The notes under the pieces: generated by a model
Databases searched by the model: none
Seen by the model: only the letters and a program-made list of their open reading frames with translations
What the model was told of the DNA's origin: nothing
DNA from: Sphagnum compactum
Taxonomy: Eukaryota > Bryophyta > Sphagnopsida > Sphagnales
Assembly: GCA_965153455.1 (NCBI GenBank)
Contig: OZ234494.1
Coordinates: forward strand, 13,206,001-13,270,000
Reading direction: 5' to 3'
Length of the DNA: 64,000 nt
In this document: piece by piece, positions 24,901 through 37,254 of the stretch
Numbering within the stretch: the first letter of the stretch is position 1
Layout of the letters: each line of letters opens with the position of its first letter
Program-made: the position numbers and the translations under genes

Positions 24901-27900
24901 CATATCAAAACTTCCATCAGACACATTGTTGGATCTATCTAATTCCTCAGCTGCCTCAGATGTATCATCATAGATCAGATGGCCTCTAAGAGATGCAGGA
25001 CCTGCAAGACCAAGGCATCAACTAGCACAATATGAGGAACCCCTCCTGAAAGCCATTTCACATGCAAAACCCATGTGTGAGAACTGCAAACCAATGGAAG
25101 GATTTCTGTCAGTAATCTGTACATACACAATCTTGGCCACAGCTCAACAACTACAGCCTGAAGTTGTCCAGAATGGGTATTCAAGCTTAGAATGCAGTTC
25201 AATCAAGATCCCTGGTTTCAAGGCATTCACCTGGTTCCCTCTCAGAAAAGGTATCTGATTCAGCCCCATGCATTGGTTTTGTTGTCTCTGCAGGCTCCAG
25301 TGGCAGTGTGGGTGCAACACCATGGGCAGCAGCCATCTCAAGATCTTCAAGCTTTTTAATAGTGTTGCCTTGTGAACCTTCATGTACAGGAAGATCATGT
25401 ACTATTGTGGTTGAACTTGTCTGCCACATACCCAAACAACTGAGTTCAAAATCTCCAATTCACAAAAGTAACTCACCTAGTGCCTACTGCAGAAAGGATG
25501 TTTAACACAAACTCTGCTTCCACAACCAAAAACAAAAAAAACATTCAGCATAAAAATTCTGCTATGTTCCCAGCATTTTTTTTCAGTGAGGAAATATGTC
25601 CCACCTTGTCATCAGCACCCAAATCTTCATGGAGGATGGCCGCTACAGCTTCATCCTGGATGTCAAAATGCAAATGATGATGAGCATTCTCTGTCACAGG
25701 GATTGTGCCCCTTCCAATTCCTGTGTCTAGTGGCAACTTCTTGGTGTGTCCTCCTTCATCACCTGGCATCATCCAGTTGTTTTGAACTGCTGCTGATTTG
25801 GTCTCTTTGACTACTACATCCTCAGCCAGTATTAACGAGGCTGAAACTCCCATTTCCAAAAGATTCAAACTTGTTTCCTGAAGCAAGCATGCCATGCTCC
25901 CTTTATCCACACCATCTGTAGCTTCTTCCTCTGCACATGAACCAGGAGCATTGGTCACTACTTCCAATACTTCTCTGATTGTTGGTGACATTCTATTTTC
26001 AGATTCCATTGTTTCCACAATTCTGTTCATATCCAACCTCCTGTTTGCAGAGAACTGATTATCCCCATCTTTGATGACTGCACCCTCCACAAGATCCGCA
26101 TTGACAGATTTGGCAGAACTTGAGGCAAGGAAATCAGTCATTAAGGTAGAGACTGGAGGATCTTGGTTAGAATCCACTGCAACTGATCCTGTTTCAACAG
26201 AACGATCCAGAGTGGGTGACTTCTGGCTAGAAGCAAGTACAGCCAAACTCTCCTCATCCAAGTGCACTGGATTCAGAGAGTGGGTGCTTGGTAAGACAAA
26301 CACATTTGTGGAAGTTTCCTCTAGCCCAGGCTCCTGTTCAAGCACCAAAAACTCTTCCCGATTGGCAGATGGTGGTTGCTCCAGATCTGGCTCCAAGGCT
26401 TGTTGTGGGGTGACAGAAGTTCCAGCTTGAATGTCAGTTCCCTGTTTAGAATTAGGAGAAGTTGCTAACTGCTCTGAAGGGAGGTCATGATAACTATCAA
26501 GAGAGGCTGTCAACAATCCGTGAGAAAGGGACACTGTGTTCTTGTTAGTTTCCTGATCATTATCAGGAAACACAATGCTTTCTTGCAAAGTACCAGGAGA
26601 AAATGTTGCTGCACTCTCAGAGTGGGTCCCAACTGCTTCCTCCAGATCCAGGAAAATCGCAGGAGATTCCAAGTTTTTACTTGGGTAAGCCATGGTGTTT
26701 TGTGTTGTGGCAGCAATCAACTCCTGACTATCATCACCCACAGTTACACTGTCCTGAGCTGAACTACACCCTGAGTCGGGCATCAGCTCCATAACCAGAA
26801 AACTTGAAGTGTTAAGATTTCCACTCCTACCATGATCCTCACTAACATCAGGTCTGATTGAGCTCTCAAGAGATGTGTCTGAAGATAACTCCAAAACTTC
26901 TTGCTCAGCAGTCATCCCATCATATTTCCCCTGGTTCATGGAGGTATGAGATAAGTGAGAAGATAGGTCTTCAGAGGGGAACCCTATCAGGAGGTTTTTC
27001 TCTGTGCTCAAACTCAACTCTTCTGAGGTAGCTGCCGTGGTGAATGCCTCCTCCTCCTCCTCCTCTGCTGCCTCTGCACAGAGAAGGTTAGGAGAGGGTG
27101 ACTCTGAAGAGATCGCAGGAGTTGATGAACTTTCCCCAATTTCTGCAATTTGCAGATCAACCTGGTTTCCTTGAGTGCCACCCATATCAGTAGAGGGCTG
27201 GTGAGTTTGCATGTCTTTCATTGCTGCACTGGCAGTTGGTTCCTCAACATTCATTTCATTCCAACCTTGTGGCTCACAAGCCAGTTGTGAAGAAGATGAT
27301 CGTAAAGTTGGCAGAGCTAACTTGCGCTCACCAGAGTCTGCATTCTGCAAGCCCTCCTGCTGCTCTGCGTAGTCAAGGCTTGATGATGACAACTCTGTAG
27401 AAGCTGTGGAAGTCTTCTCCTCTGCATCCTCAATAGGCAAGTGCAGCTGGTCATCTTGAACCTGATTAACTTCATTGGATATCAACTCCTCTGCAGTAGT
27501 CTCACCTTCATGATAAACTGGTAACTCTATAGACACCAAGATCTCTGACCTTGTCAACCCTTCATGTGCCAATGGTTGAGAAATTGAGCTCCTTTCAAGG
27601 TCTGCAAAGAATGCAAACAGTTGCTCAATCTCCAGACAAACACATAATCTCAAGAAGAATTCAAGAGTGACACAACTGTAAGGTAAACAAAAAAAAATTC
27701 AATATGTACAGTTCTGACAGTCATTTTCTTGCTCAAACATACAATCCACACAATAGAGAAACCAGTACAGAAGGGTGGACACAGATGACTGACCAGGTTG
27801 CAATGGCGTTGTTGACATGTCAGATGATGTGAGGGAGCAGCTATCATCATCGTCTCCAGCAACCTTGAATTTCTCAGATGTTGCTAGAAGTACCGTTGGA

Positions 27901-28921
27901 CTGCTCCCATTCTGCTTGTGGTGTTGTCCAATTGAGATTGAATGGCCTCCCTGTGCTCCTCTTACAGGTTTGGCTGTTGTTGCATTCTCTGCTGCTGCCA
28001 AGGACAGTTCTTTCTCTGCCTTCCTGCTTGTTGTTTCAGCTTTCTTGGATGAAGGAGTCAAGGAAGCTGATCCAGCTCCTCCTCCTCCTCCTTGTACTAA
28101 TAGAGCAGGAGTCTTCTCCTTACCCGGTGGTGTAGAAAGGCGTTGTTGTTGTTTTGTCCCCTGGGGAGATTGCAGTGACTGAGAAGGAGTCCCAATCCGA
28201 ACCCCGTTCCTGCCAATCCCTCCTGCATTCACACGGATCACTACATTTTGAGTCAGAATTCCTTCCCTGCAGCAGCTGCACTCACCTCCAGGAGGAAGAG
28301 ATTCAAAGACATTGTATCCAGTTGTGTCCAGAACCCTAAACCTTGCTGGCAGAAACTTGAGCTCTAGATAATCATCCAGGGTTTCTTCAGTGGAAGTGAA
28401 CATTGATAGAGACGTTGGAGAGCCATACCTCGAGCAAGGAGAAAGGGATGTTTCTTCTCTTCCACTGTAGGTGAAATGATTGTCTTCTTGTTGTCTTCAG
28501 CAGCCGGTGGCGTTGCTGCTGCTGCAGCATTGAAATCAATGCCTCTCACAAACTCGTCTGCACCACCCAACGATGACCTTGATCTTCTCCTTACAACTTT
28601 TCCATCTTTAGTAGCAGCACCAGCAGCAGGTAACATGCTGTTGTTGCCCTTCTCCCCAGAACCTCCTCCTCCTGCTCCAGGACTTGGAGTGTTGTTGTTA
28701 CTACTAGCTCCAGATCTTGCAGCTCCATTGTTGGTTCTCTCGGGAGAAGAAGAAGAAGAAGAAGCCGCCACACCTTTCCCTTGAGTATTATCACCAGGTG
28801 AGAGACTTGTCACGGAAGGCGCTCGCCGATGATAATGATGATGACGATGGCTTCTCTTTGACGGGGTCACGACGGTGGTCTTCTTCTGAAGTTCGGAGCT
28901 GGGGGAAGAAGGATTTCCCAT
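21948..28921 (-). CDS. Very large Ser/Thr/Glu-rich, probably disordered protein (~1790 residues), function unknown
   Basis: Start ATG at 28921. Exons in phase: 28921-28429, 28363-27794, 27601-25605 (665 codons), 25420-25231, 25001-23847, 23450-22540, and a tentative last exon 21992-21948 with stop. The N-terminus is rich in Ser, Gly, His and Arg. The only globular-looking part spans the first intron: FLLAREL, KFLPARFRVLDTTGYNVFESL. The next ~1300 residues are acidic, Ser/Thr/Glu/Gln-rich and without recognisable folds. Near the C-terminus is a basic motif, SSPLKRLFSRIMRTPPR, that looks like a docking or phosphorylation site. I do not recognise the family. A stretch inside exon 2 (about 28290-28228) is bounded by good splice signals, is a multiple of three and could be an optional intron. 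First intron 65 nt. The last exon is the least certain part. A scaffold or regulatory role is speculation. Confidence 0.75.
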
Positions 28922-29032
28922 GATGACGTCCGCCGGCTGGCCGCTATGAAAACTTCACCACAGCAAAAAAAATGCAGCAAATTTTCTTCTTCTATCAGCA
29001 ACAAATTACTACAGATCCTGATTCTCATGTGT

Positions 29033-29171
29033 AGAAGAAGAAGAAGAAGAAGAAGAAGAAACTCTGGGGTTGCTGCTGCTGCGGCGCAGTCATTGCGCGT
29101 TCATCTGAACCAAAGTCTGAAGCCATTGCTGTTCAGTGATGAAGAAGAAGAAGAAGAAGAAGAAGAAGAAG
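29033..29171 (+). repeat. (GAA)n microsatellites upstream of the 28921 gene
   Basis: Two GAA/AAG runs, about 29033-29061 and 29141-29171, lie 110-250 bp upstream of the ATG at 28921. They read as CTT-rich on the coding strand, a common feature of plant leaders. An ORF through this region is an artefact of the repeat. Confidence 0.75.
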
Positions 29172-31086
29172 CAGAAGACCAAAAAGGCAAAATGATCTTA
29201 CAACGTAACAACAACGACGCTTCTCTGAAACCAAAGAAGCTTTTTATTTTTTGAAACTATGGAAGGGAGAGAGCATTTCCTTTAACTACAACAACAACAA
29301 CAAGAGCAACAACGTCTCACAAAACAAAATCGCAAATGGGGAAATGAGCAGAAGAGAAGGAAGAAAGAAGCAAAACATGCAGCGAGCGAGGCGAGTACAC
29401 AAACACGGTTCACTTCCACTCACAAACCAAACACAGCGAAAACAACACAGTAGCAGCAGCAGCCGCCTTTTTTTGGCTGGCTATATTTATATAGCCAAAA
29501 TTGATATATTAAAAAAATTCAAACGTGCTGAAAGAAATCATGTGCTTTTTTGAGATTTTAAATAGCCATAAATTCCACCAAAATTTCAGAAAAAAAATCC
29601 CCAGTTTTTTAAACATGGTTCAAGTAAGAGTAGCTGCTAAATGATTTTTATTTTATTTTATATTTCTATTTGGCTTTCATATTTAGCTTGATTTTGGCTA
29701 AATCTTCCTGTTTGTGGATGATCATCACTTTGGCTATAACACAAAAAAAAAGAAAAAGAAAAAAGAGAGGTGTGTGTGGCCTTAACCATTTACAATAAAA
29801 AGTAATCTTTTAAGGCAAAAGAAGAAGAATCATGGAAATTCAAATTTTTTTAAATAAAATCTTCAAAAAAAATCTTTTTTTAAAAAAAGAATCCAAAATC
29901 CTTCAAAGATATTACTAATAATAACTCTCAAGTTTCAACACAAGCCAAAAATATCATCATTTTTTAAAAATCCTCATAAAATAAAAAAATAATAACACTT
30001 AATTTATGGACTATGAAGACTCCAGATTTTCCAGATTTTCTCTTTTTTGAGCCTTTCTTGAGCCTATTTGACGCACTCTCAAGTTCCTTGTTAGACCCAA
30101 GTTGGATCTTATTATTATTACTATTATTAATTGAGGGGCCAAAATCCCTTAAGCTACTGTACTCTATAATGATTCTAAAAAACATACCAGACTTGGCGAC
30201 AAACGAGTCTGTGTGTAATGCAGAGACGACCAAAAAAAAAAAACCCCAAAAAAATTCCAGATTCAAAAATGCAAGTCAGCAAACGTACAAAAAAACGTAA
30301 ATCTCACTATCACTTACTTTACTTACTTATCAAATTTCTTATTAATAAAAAAAAAAACCCCAAAATTATTTTCATATGGTTTTCAATAGTTCATCATTAT
30401 TTTTATTTTATGTTAGGCCCCACTTTAGGGGCCGAAAAATACTTGGGGGCCAACTTTGATGAGGATTTTGGAGTTTCAAATTGGCCCCCCAAAGTTACTA
30501 ATAAATGCTACACCATTGACTTTCAAGATAATTAATAAATGCTGGAACATTGATCCCCGGGTGGCCTTAATGTCAAATTAAAATTTTGACAAATTAATAT
30601 AAATATCAAGGGTGATTAAAACTTGAGGAAAAATGAATCAAAATATTTACTTTATGTTATCGTTGGTTTTGTCATTAATAATCATTGAAATAATGTAATG
30701 ATTTTTTCTTGAAAATTATGAAGTTGTTTAGGTTATGAAAATTATCATAATTTTAGCATGCTACAATCTAAAGAATTTCAACTCCTCATATGACAATATC
30801 ATAGCAAAGCATGAAAAAAATAATAAGTTCAAATTTATTTTAAAAAAAAGAGCTACCACACTAAGCATCATTGTTTTTAATATCATGTCAAATTGTAAAC
30901 TATTATTATTTCTATTGCTGAACATAAATGGAAAAAAAAAGTATATTATTAATATGAAGCACCTTGTTGTAAAACAAAGCTAAGTATTTCAGTAATATGA
31001 AGCAAAATTTAAAAAAATGAAATGTAAAAAACTTAAAAATTCTTGGTAAAAGCTCTTTACAATTTGCATGGCAACATGTAAGTACT

Positions 31087-31106
31087 AGGGTTTAGGGTTT
31101 AGGGTT
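31087..31106 (+). repeat. Interstitial telomere-like repeat (TTTAGGG)
   Basis: Two and a half units of the plant telomere heptamer lie inside the AT-rich desert, about 2.2 kb upstream of the 28921 gene. Confidence 0.8.
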
Positions 31107-32226
31107 AAATCTCTACAACCATGGTTTGTATAAGGATAGTGTAGTAAAGCACATTGCATGCACACAAAAGACAAAAGCTTGATCATTGTGTGCTCCCATT
31201 ATTGTTACCACATGATGAGCATAATGATGATAATCATCATCTCTCATCTCCTTCCCCCCCCCTCTCTCCCTTTGAAAGCCCTCTATGATGATGAGTAGGG
31301 TTTTATAAATGTGATTTTTGTAAATGTTTGGACCCAATTGGTGGAAATTTTGGAAATTTTTTAAGTAATTTTTTTTGGTCATTGAAAATTTAATCAAAAT
31401 AAAAAAAAATCAAATGTTCAATGAAAATTTGATATGAGACTTAGGCTAAAGGAAGTGTGCTATTTATTCATCCTTTCAAAATTCATTCAAGCATAGGTTG
31501 AGTTTTGATTCAATCTATTAGACATTGTTGGGGAATAAGGTTTCCATATTTTAAATTAATTTTAAGAGTTTATTTTGTCCACTCTTGAGCAACAAACATG
31601 TTTGAAAGGACAACTTGATGGACACCCAATACATGTGTGTATATATATATATATAAACAAAATCAATTAATATGCATTTAGGTTTTGAAATAATTGAAAA
31701 ATGGAATTATATATTATGTAGATGCAAATTTTGGTAATTAGACATCTTTTTTTGGTAAACTTTGAATATCATGAATTTTTTTAAAAAAATTTAAAGGTTT
31801 AGTATTTGATAAATAGTCCACTTACATTTTAAACCTTTAAAAGCCTAAGCCTTTGGGAGGTAATTTTTATCATCAAAAGAGCCCCAAACAAATTTTTTTT
31901 TATGGATCTGAGCATATATTAAGAGAAAGGGGGAAATGCATCATTGGATTTGAAGAGCATAATGTAAAAATATATGAATAAATATTTCAAAACATTTGAT
32001 AGCATAAGAGTAAGTTTGGGCATCGAAAATGCATCACTTTTGAAGGAAGCAGCTTTTGCCCAAAACTATGGCAAAACTTTGAGCACCGATAAAAAAAAGA
32101 AGAAAAAAAGACAACAAGCATTATCAATGCAACAAAGCTTCACAACAAAAAGATTACATTAAAAAAAAAATCCATTCCTAAAAGTTCAATTCACATGAGA
32201 TTAAAATGACTCAAATTCAAATTTTT

Positions 32227-32457
32227 AGCACCAGAAAAGCAGAGAAAGTGTTGGTTGAAATGGGTGGAAGAATAATTTTACAAACTTTGTTTGAGATCTG
32301 ATGTTGTTGTGTATAGTTTGTTTGGTTGCATTGCATTGCATCATCTGTTGTTGTTGTTGTGTGCCCCCAGCAAAAGCACCAGAAAAGCAGAGAAAGTGTT
32401 GGTTGAAATGGGTGGAAGAATAATTTACAAACTTTGTTTGAGATCTGATGTTGTTGT
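32227..32457 (+). repeat. Two ~80-bp direct repeats 148 bp apart
   Basis: A block beginning AGCACCAGAAAAGCAGAG occurs at 32227-32310 and again at 32375-32457. The copies are nearly identical, differing by about 1-2 bases apart from the length of the GTT run. Between them is a GTT-rich spacer. The high identity suggests a recent duplication within otherwise decayed DNA. Confidence 0.85.
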
Positions 32458-35400
32458 TGTGGTGGTGATGATGATGATTGATCATCATGATCATCATTAT
32501 TCATCACAACTTTGTCCAGTGAACTTTGTGGGAAGACTCTTTTGTTTCTAAATGTTTGTCATATATCAACAACAACAACAACAACAATTAAGCGCATGGG
32601 AGAATCTTTCCCAGACTCCAAGAGTCACTGAAAATGCAAATGCAAAAGCCATTGTGGGTCACTCACTCACTCTCACTGACTCTCACTGACTGGCTCAAGA
32701 AACTTTTGCATCATAAAAATGATTGCCATGCAGAGTTTTTTGTTTGATGGGTGATTTTTCAACTTCTTTGCAATTGGTGTTTTTTCTTTTTTCCTTTTTT
32801 TCTTTTTCTTTGGGGACAATTTTTTTTTTCATTTCTATTCCATTTTTTGGGATTTTTTTAATTTTTTCACTATTTTAAGTTGAAACCCTTTTTATGGGAA
32901 ATGTTTTTGCCAAAAAAATTTAACACAAATTTTTATTTTTATTTTTTAAAAACACTGTGTTTGCAATGTGTTGAGGCTACTTGGGAACTATTACAACTTA
33001 AGGCAACTTGTGAGCATCCGTAAGAAAAACTCCACTTTTTTTTTTTTTTTTTGTGTGTAATGGGGCTATGGTGAAGCTCACGAGTCATGGTCCAAAAAGC
33101 CTTTGACTATAGTATAAAACTTGGAGTGGATGGATCTAAGAACAAAAACCATAAGAAATCTCAAATCCTTTTTTTCTAAAGTGTAGTAAACTTATGGAGT
33201 GGGAGGGAGGGAGGGGAGCTACCAAAAGTTCCGTCCAACCTCACCAATAGATTCCATGTGGATTTTTTCATCCACTACCATTTGTTTGTGTGAGATCCCT
33301 CCTCTTAGGGAGGGATATGCCACCAATATAAAGGTTCCCATCAAATTACACTAGTACCAAAAACCTCCCTCATGTACATGCAATTTGAATAGAGGAGGTG
33401 ATTTCCCCTCCCAACATGCATGCAAGACAAAGAACTCTCCACACAAACAAAACCATAGTAGAGCAATAATCATCACCTACATAACACATACTTGAACTTC
33501 TCTCCATGTCAGGAGTACTTTACAGGTATGAATGGGGTGAACAATTTGACAGTGCCTTTATGTAAGGTTTCATCTTTCACATTTTGAAACTGAGCATCAT
33601 GATCTAAGCATAAAATCATTGCCTCTCTAAGTCTATGCATGTTTAATGCATGATTTGTTTTGCATGTCAAGCAGTTTTTTTTTGAAAAAAAAACAAATAT
33701 TTTAAATTATTTTTAAATAAATTTTAAATAAATTTTAAATTTTTTAAATAAATGATTTTAATTTAATAATTTTTTTATTTAATTTTTTTAACCAAATTTT
33801 TCAAGTAGGCAAATTAGTGAGGATCCCCAACATTAATTAGAATTAAATGGTGATTGTCCTACGGGAGCTTAGCATTTTTACAAAGTGCTATTTACAACTG
33901 GTGGCCTAGAAAGTGCCTAGCTCTAGATGTGGTTTGTTTATTTACTTTCATTCTGAAAAATGATAAATTTTTTCTTGTAAAAACCATTTTTTTTTTCTAA
34001 TTTTTTGAAAAACAAATTCACCAAGTTACAAATTTTTGCCCAAAAAAAATGTTGATGTCAAGTATCTAAGGTAGAATGTTTATTTTTTAACCTTGTGTAT
34101 ATATATAGACAAGGGTTATAATATTAGTGTACTAATATATATAGAATGTTGAATAGGCTTGTGTGTGTAGGTGTGTAGAAAAAATGTAATGGCCTGTGAA
34201 ATTAATGCATTTGGTAGTCTGAATTTTTTTCTTAGTTATCTTGAATGAACTAGTAGTTAAATTTAAATGTGTACCTAATAAGGTTTGGTAGGTTTGTAAG
34301 AATTTTAGAGGACCAATGGAAATGGTAGAAAGAGACCATTATTTTCAATGTTCAACCTAATAAGGTTGTGTGTAGGTTTGAAGATTTTTTTCAAGCCAAT
34401 GGGATTGCTAGATTTGGTAGCTTGAAGGTTTTTTTAGTTATTTTGAATGAACTAGCGATTCAATGTGTAATAGTTATTTATATATGTGGGTTCTTGCACA
34501 TTATTGTGCACATTGTTTACGGTTTTGTTGTTGGAACCAAATTCAACGTGAGCAGGGTTATAAAAAAAATTGTGTTTTGAAAAGGAGGAGATATTTATGT
34601 TCAAGAAGTTTCATCTTTCACATTTTGATATTCAAAAGCACATCAAGAAACATGAAACACAATTTGATGTCAATTTAGAAATGCACAAGACACACTTATG
34701 TCAGGTTAATGTTTATGGGTGGGTGGTTCTTAAAATATGGGGCTAGGTTCAACCACATTTCAACTAAGCTCCTAACTTTTGGAATGCCCCCACCTTAGAG
34801 CAAACCCATCCTTGGGTGGTGCCATTAAGAACCATCTCAAAGCATGTTTAAGGAACCAAAAATGACCAAATCATTTTTGGAATAAAAGAAATGAAAGTTG
34901 TTAAAAATTTGTATTTCTAATAATGATGGCCCTTTCAAGATTCATGTTCTTTAATTTTGGAAATCCATAAATAAAGTATACTTATTCAATTAATTGCTTG
35001 ATTAAGAAAATCAAAACATTAAACTTCAAAATTACTTTATGAAAACAATTTCCAACAAATTTCCAAATCATATTTCAAATTGATGTTCCTAACCAAAAAG
35101 TCATGAATTAGGAAGCTCCACAAGGGATGCTCTTCAAAAAGACCTCAAAGTCATTATAAACTTAATCACCCCAATGGTTTAATATTTTATTTTATTCGTT
35201 GTTAGTTTTTATTGAAAGATATGTTTGGGTGGGGTGATTTACATGAAAACTCCAAGAAAACACCATCTATCAATGAACAAATACCACCTATTCAAGAAAA
35301 ACTTTGTGAAAGACTTGAACTTGGGAAAATTCATGTGACATGGTTAAAGTCATTGTCCCCGACATGTTTTCATAAGGTGGTAGGATTCCAAAACAACTAG

Positions 35401-36758
35401 TAGGCAATTATAGGCAAATGAAGGAAGAAAAATGAATTTTGAAAGGCCACAAAGTGGCTTTAAATCTTATACATAGGTAACATTGATTATAGATATGACA
35501 ATTATGATATAAAAAGGTGAAAACTTTGCGAGAGAACACAATTTTATAACTTTTCACAATGTTTGTGGAGTTGTGTTTGATTAATCCAAGGGCAAGAAAA
35601 AAATAGCAACTATGGTACTTGGAGGGGTTAGCAAAATTCAAACAATGTTTGGTGTTGTTGTAACGTCCCATGTGTCCTTGGGGGGGGACACTTGATGTTA
35701 TTTTTGTGACCTACCTGTATCAAACAACTATTTTTGGGGGGTGTTAGGTTTTGGATTTATATTTCCTCCCCTTTTATTATTATCTAATTTTTTAATATGC
35801 ACATATTTTAACCACCCTATATTTTTATTTTTATTTTTTTGGCATCCAATTTCAATAGCCTATATAAATTTAAAAGTTTTAGTTTTAGAAAATTTTGAAT
35901 TAGAAAAAATTGCATGTGTGCTCTTTAAAATTCTAAAATTCAAAAAATCCTCCTCACCATTTTGACATAGAAAGAAAACGTCAAAACTTGCGGTTAAATC
36001 TTCCAAGAAACCAAATTAGGTTATTTTTGTGGTACGATTCCATTATTTCCCTATAACCCTCAAATCTAAAACCTTAAAGCCAAACTTAAATTTCTAGACA
36101 TTCTTTTCCATGCTCACTTAAATGTCCTAAACCCAAATTTAAACTAATTTATTAACCATGTAACCACCTTATACAATTAATGAAAAAAACATTTCACAAT
36201 AATTCAACCTACTAACAACTAATACCTTATTAAATGTTTCATGCACATGTTTTTTTAGTATAAATTTTATATTATAAGATATTTACACATACCCTATATT
36301 AATTATAATTTTATTTTCTAAATTACATAACCCTATTTTTGAACTAATTAACTTGTAATTTTAACCCAACAACTAATATATTGCACCCTATATTTTTTAC
36401 TTACATGTTTTTTACTTTTTTGAATAGTGTCAAGTGTTGGTTGATACTATTATTTTAAAAAAAAATTCAATTACAGTTTAAAGTAAAACTATAGATATTT
36501 CGAGTAATCTTTTGAATTTTGTTTGAAACATATGAAAACCTTCGGATAAGGTTTTAATTAACGTTCTAAAACATGGTGATTCCTCGGAAATGACAATTTT
36601 CATTTTTTAAAAAGGAAGCGGTCCCAAGTAAAGTTAGGGTTTAAGGTTTCTAATTAAAATGATGAAATTATATTTTGAAAGTTTTTTAAATAAATGAATA
36701 TATTGTTTATGATTTGCAATTTGAGATTAATCATAGAAAACATCCCATATAAATCCTA

Positions 36759-36960
36759 ATCAAGTGGCCCAAGCATTGGTAAGCTATGGTTTTTTCAATA
36801 CAAATTGTACATAAAACTTAAAACTTCTTGAAGTTTTAATCAAGTGAATCAAGCATCAACAAGCTATGGTTTTTTCACTACAAATTGCAAATATAATTTT
36901 TTAAATTCCTAGTCAAATGGCCCAAGCATTAATAGGCTATGGTTTTCTCACTGCAAATTA
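36759..36960 (+). repeat. Three imperfect tandem repeats (~72-81 bp)
   Basis: TCAAGTGGCCCAAGCATT-like words followed by AAGCTATGGTTTTTTCA and ACAAATTG recur with starts near 36760, 36841 and 36913. The copies have diverged. No coding potential is seen. Confidence 0.7.
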
Positions 36961-37254
36961 CATAGAATTTCATGTTTCCTGTTTCTTCAGACTGGGCATT
37001 TTTTTGGATCATGTGAGTCCCGCAACCAACAACTTAACCCTTTTTGAAGACTTCTTCTTGCCCACTCCATCATTGGAAAACTACAACAAATTTTTTTACA
37101 ACAATTCAAAATATAATTTGCATATATTACAAATCATAAACAAGTTCAAATGAACTTGAGCTACTACATGTTCTTTCAATCAAAGTTTAAACCTTTTTAA
37201 AAAGACCTTGTTCTTCTATCAACTTCTTATGCTCCTCAATTAATGTGTTTTCAA

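Noticed and set aside
28476-28784. Plus-strand ORF of 102 codons
   Set aside because: Antisense shadow of exon 1 of the 28921 gene, caused by its Ser/Gly/Ala-rich codons.
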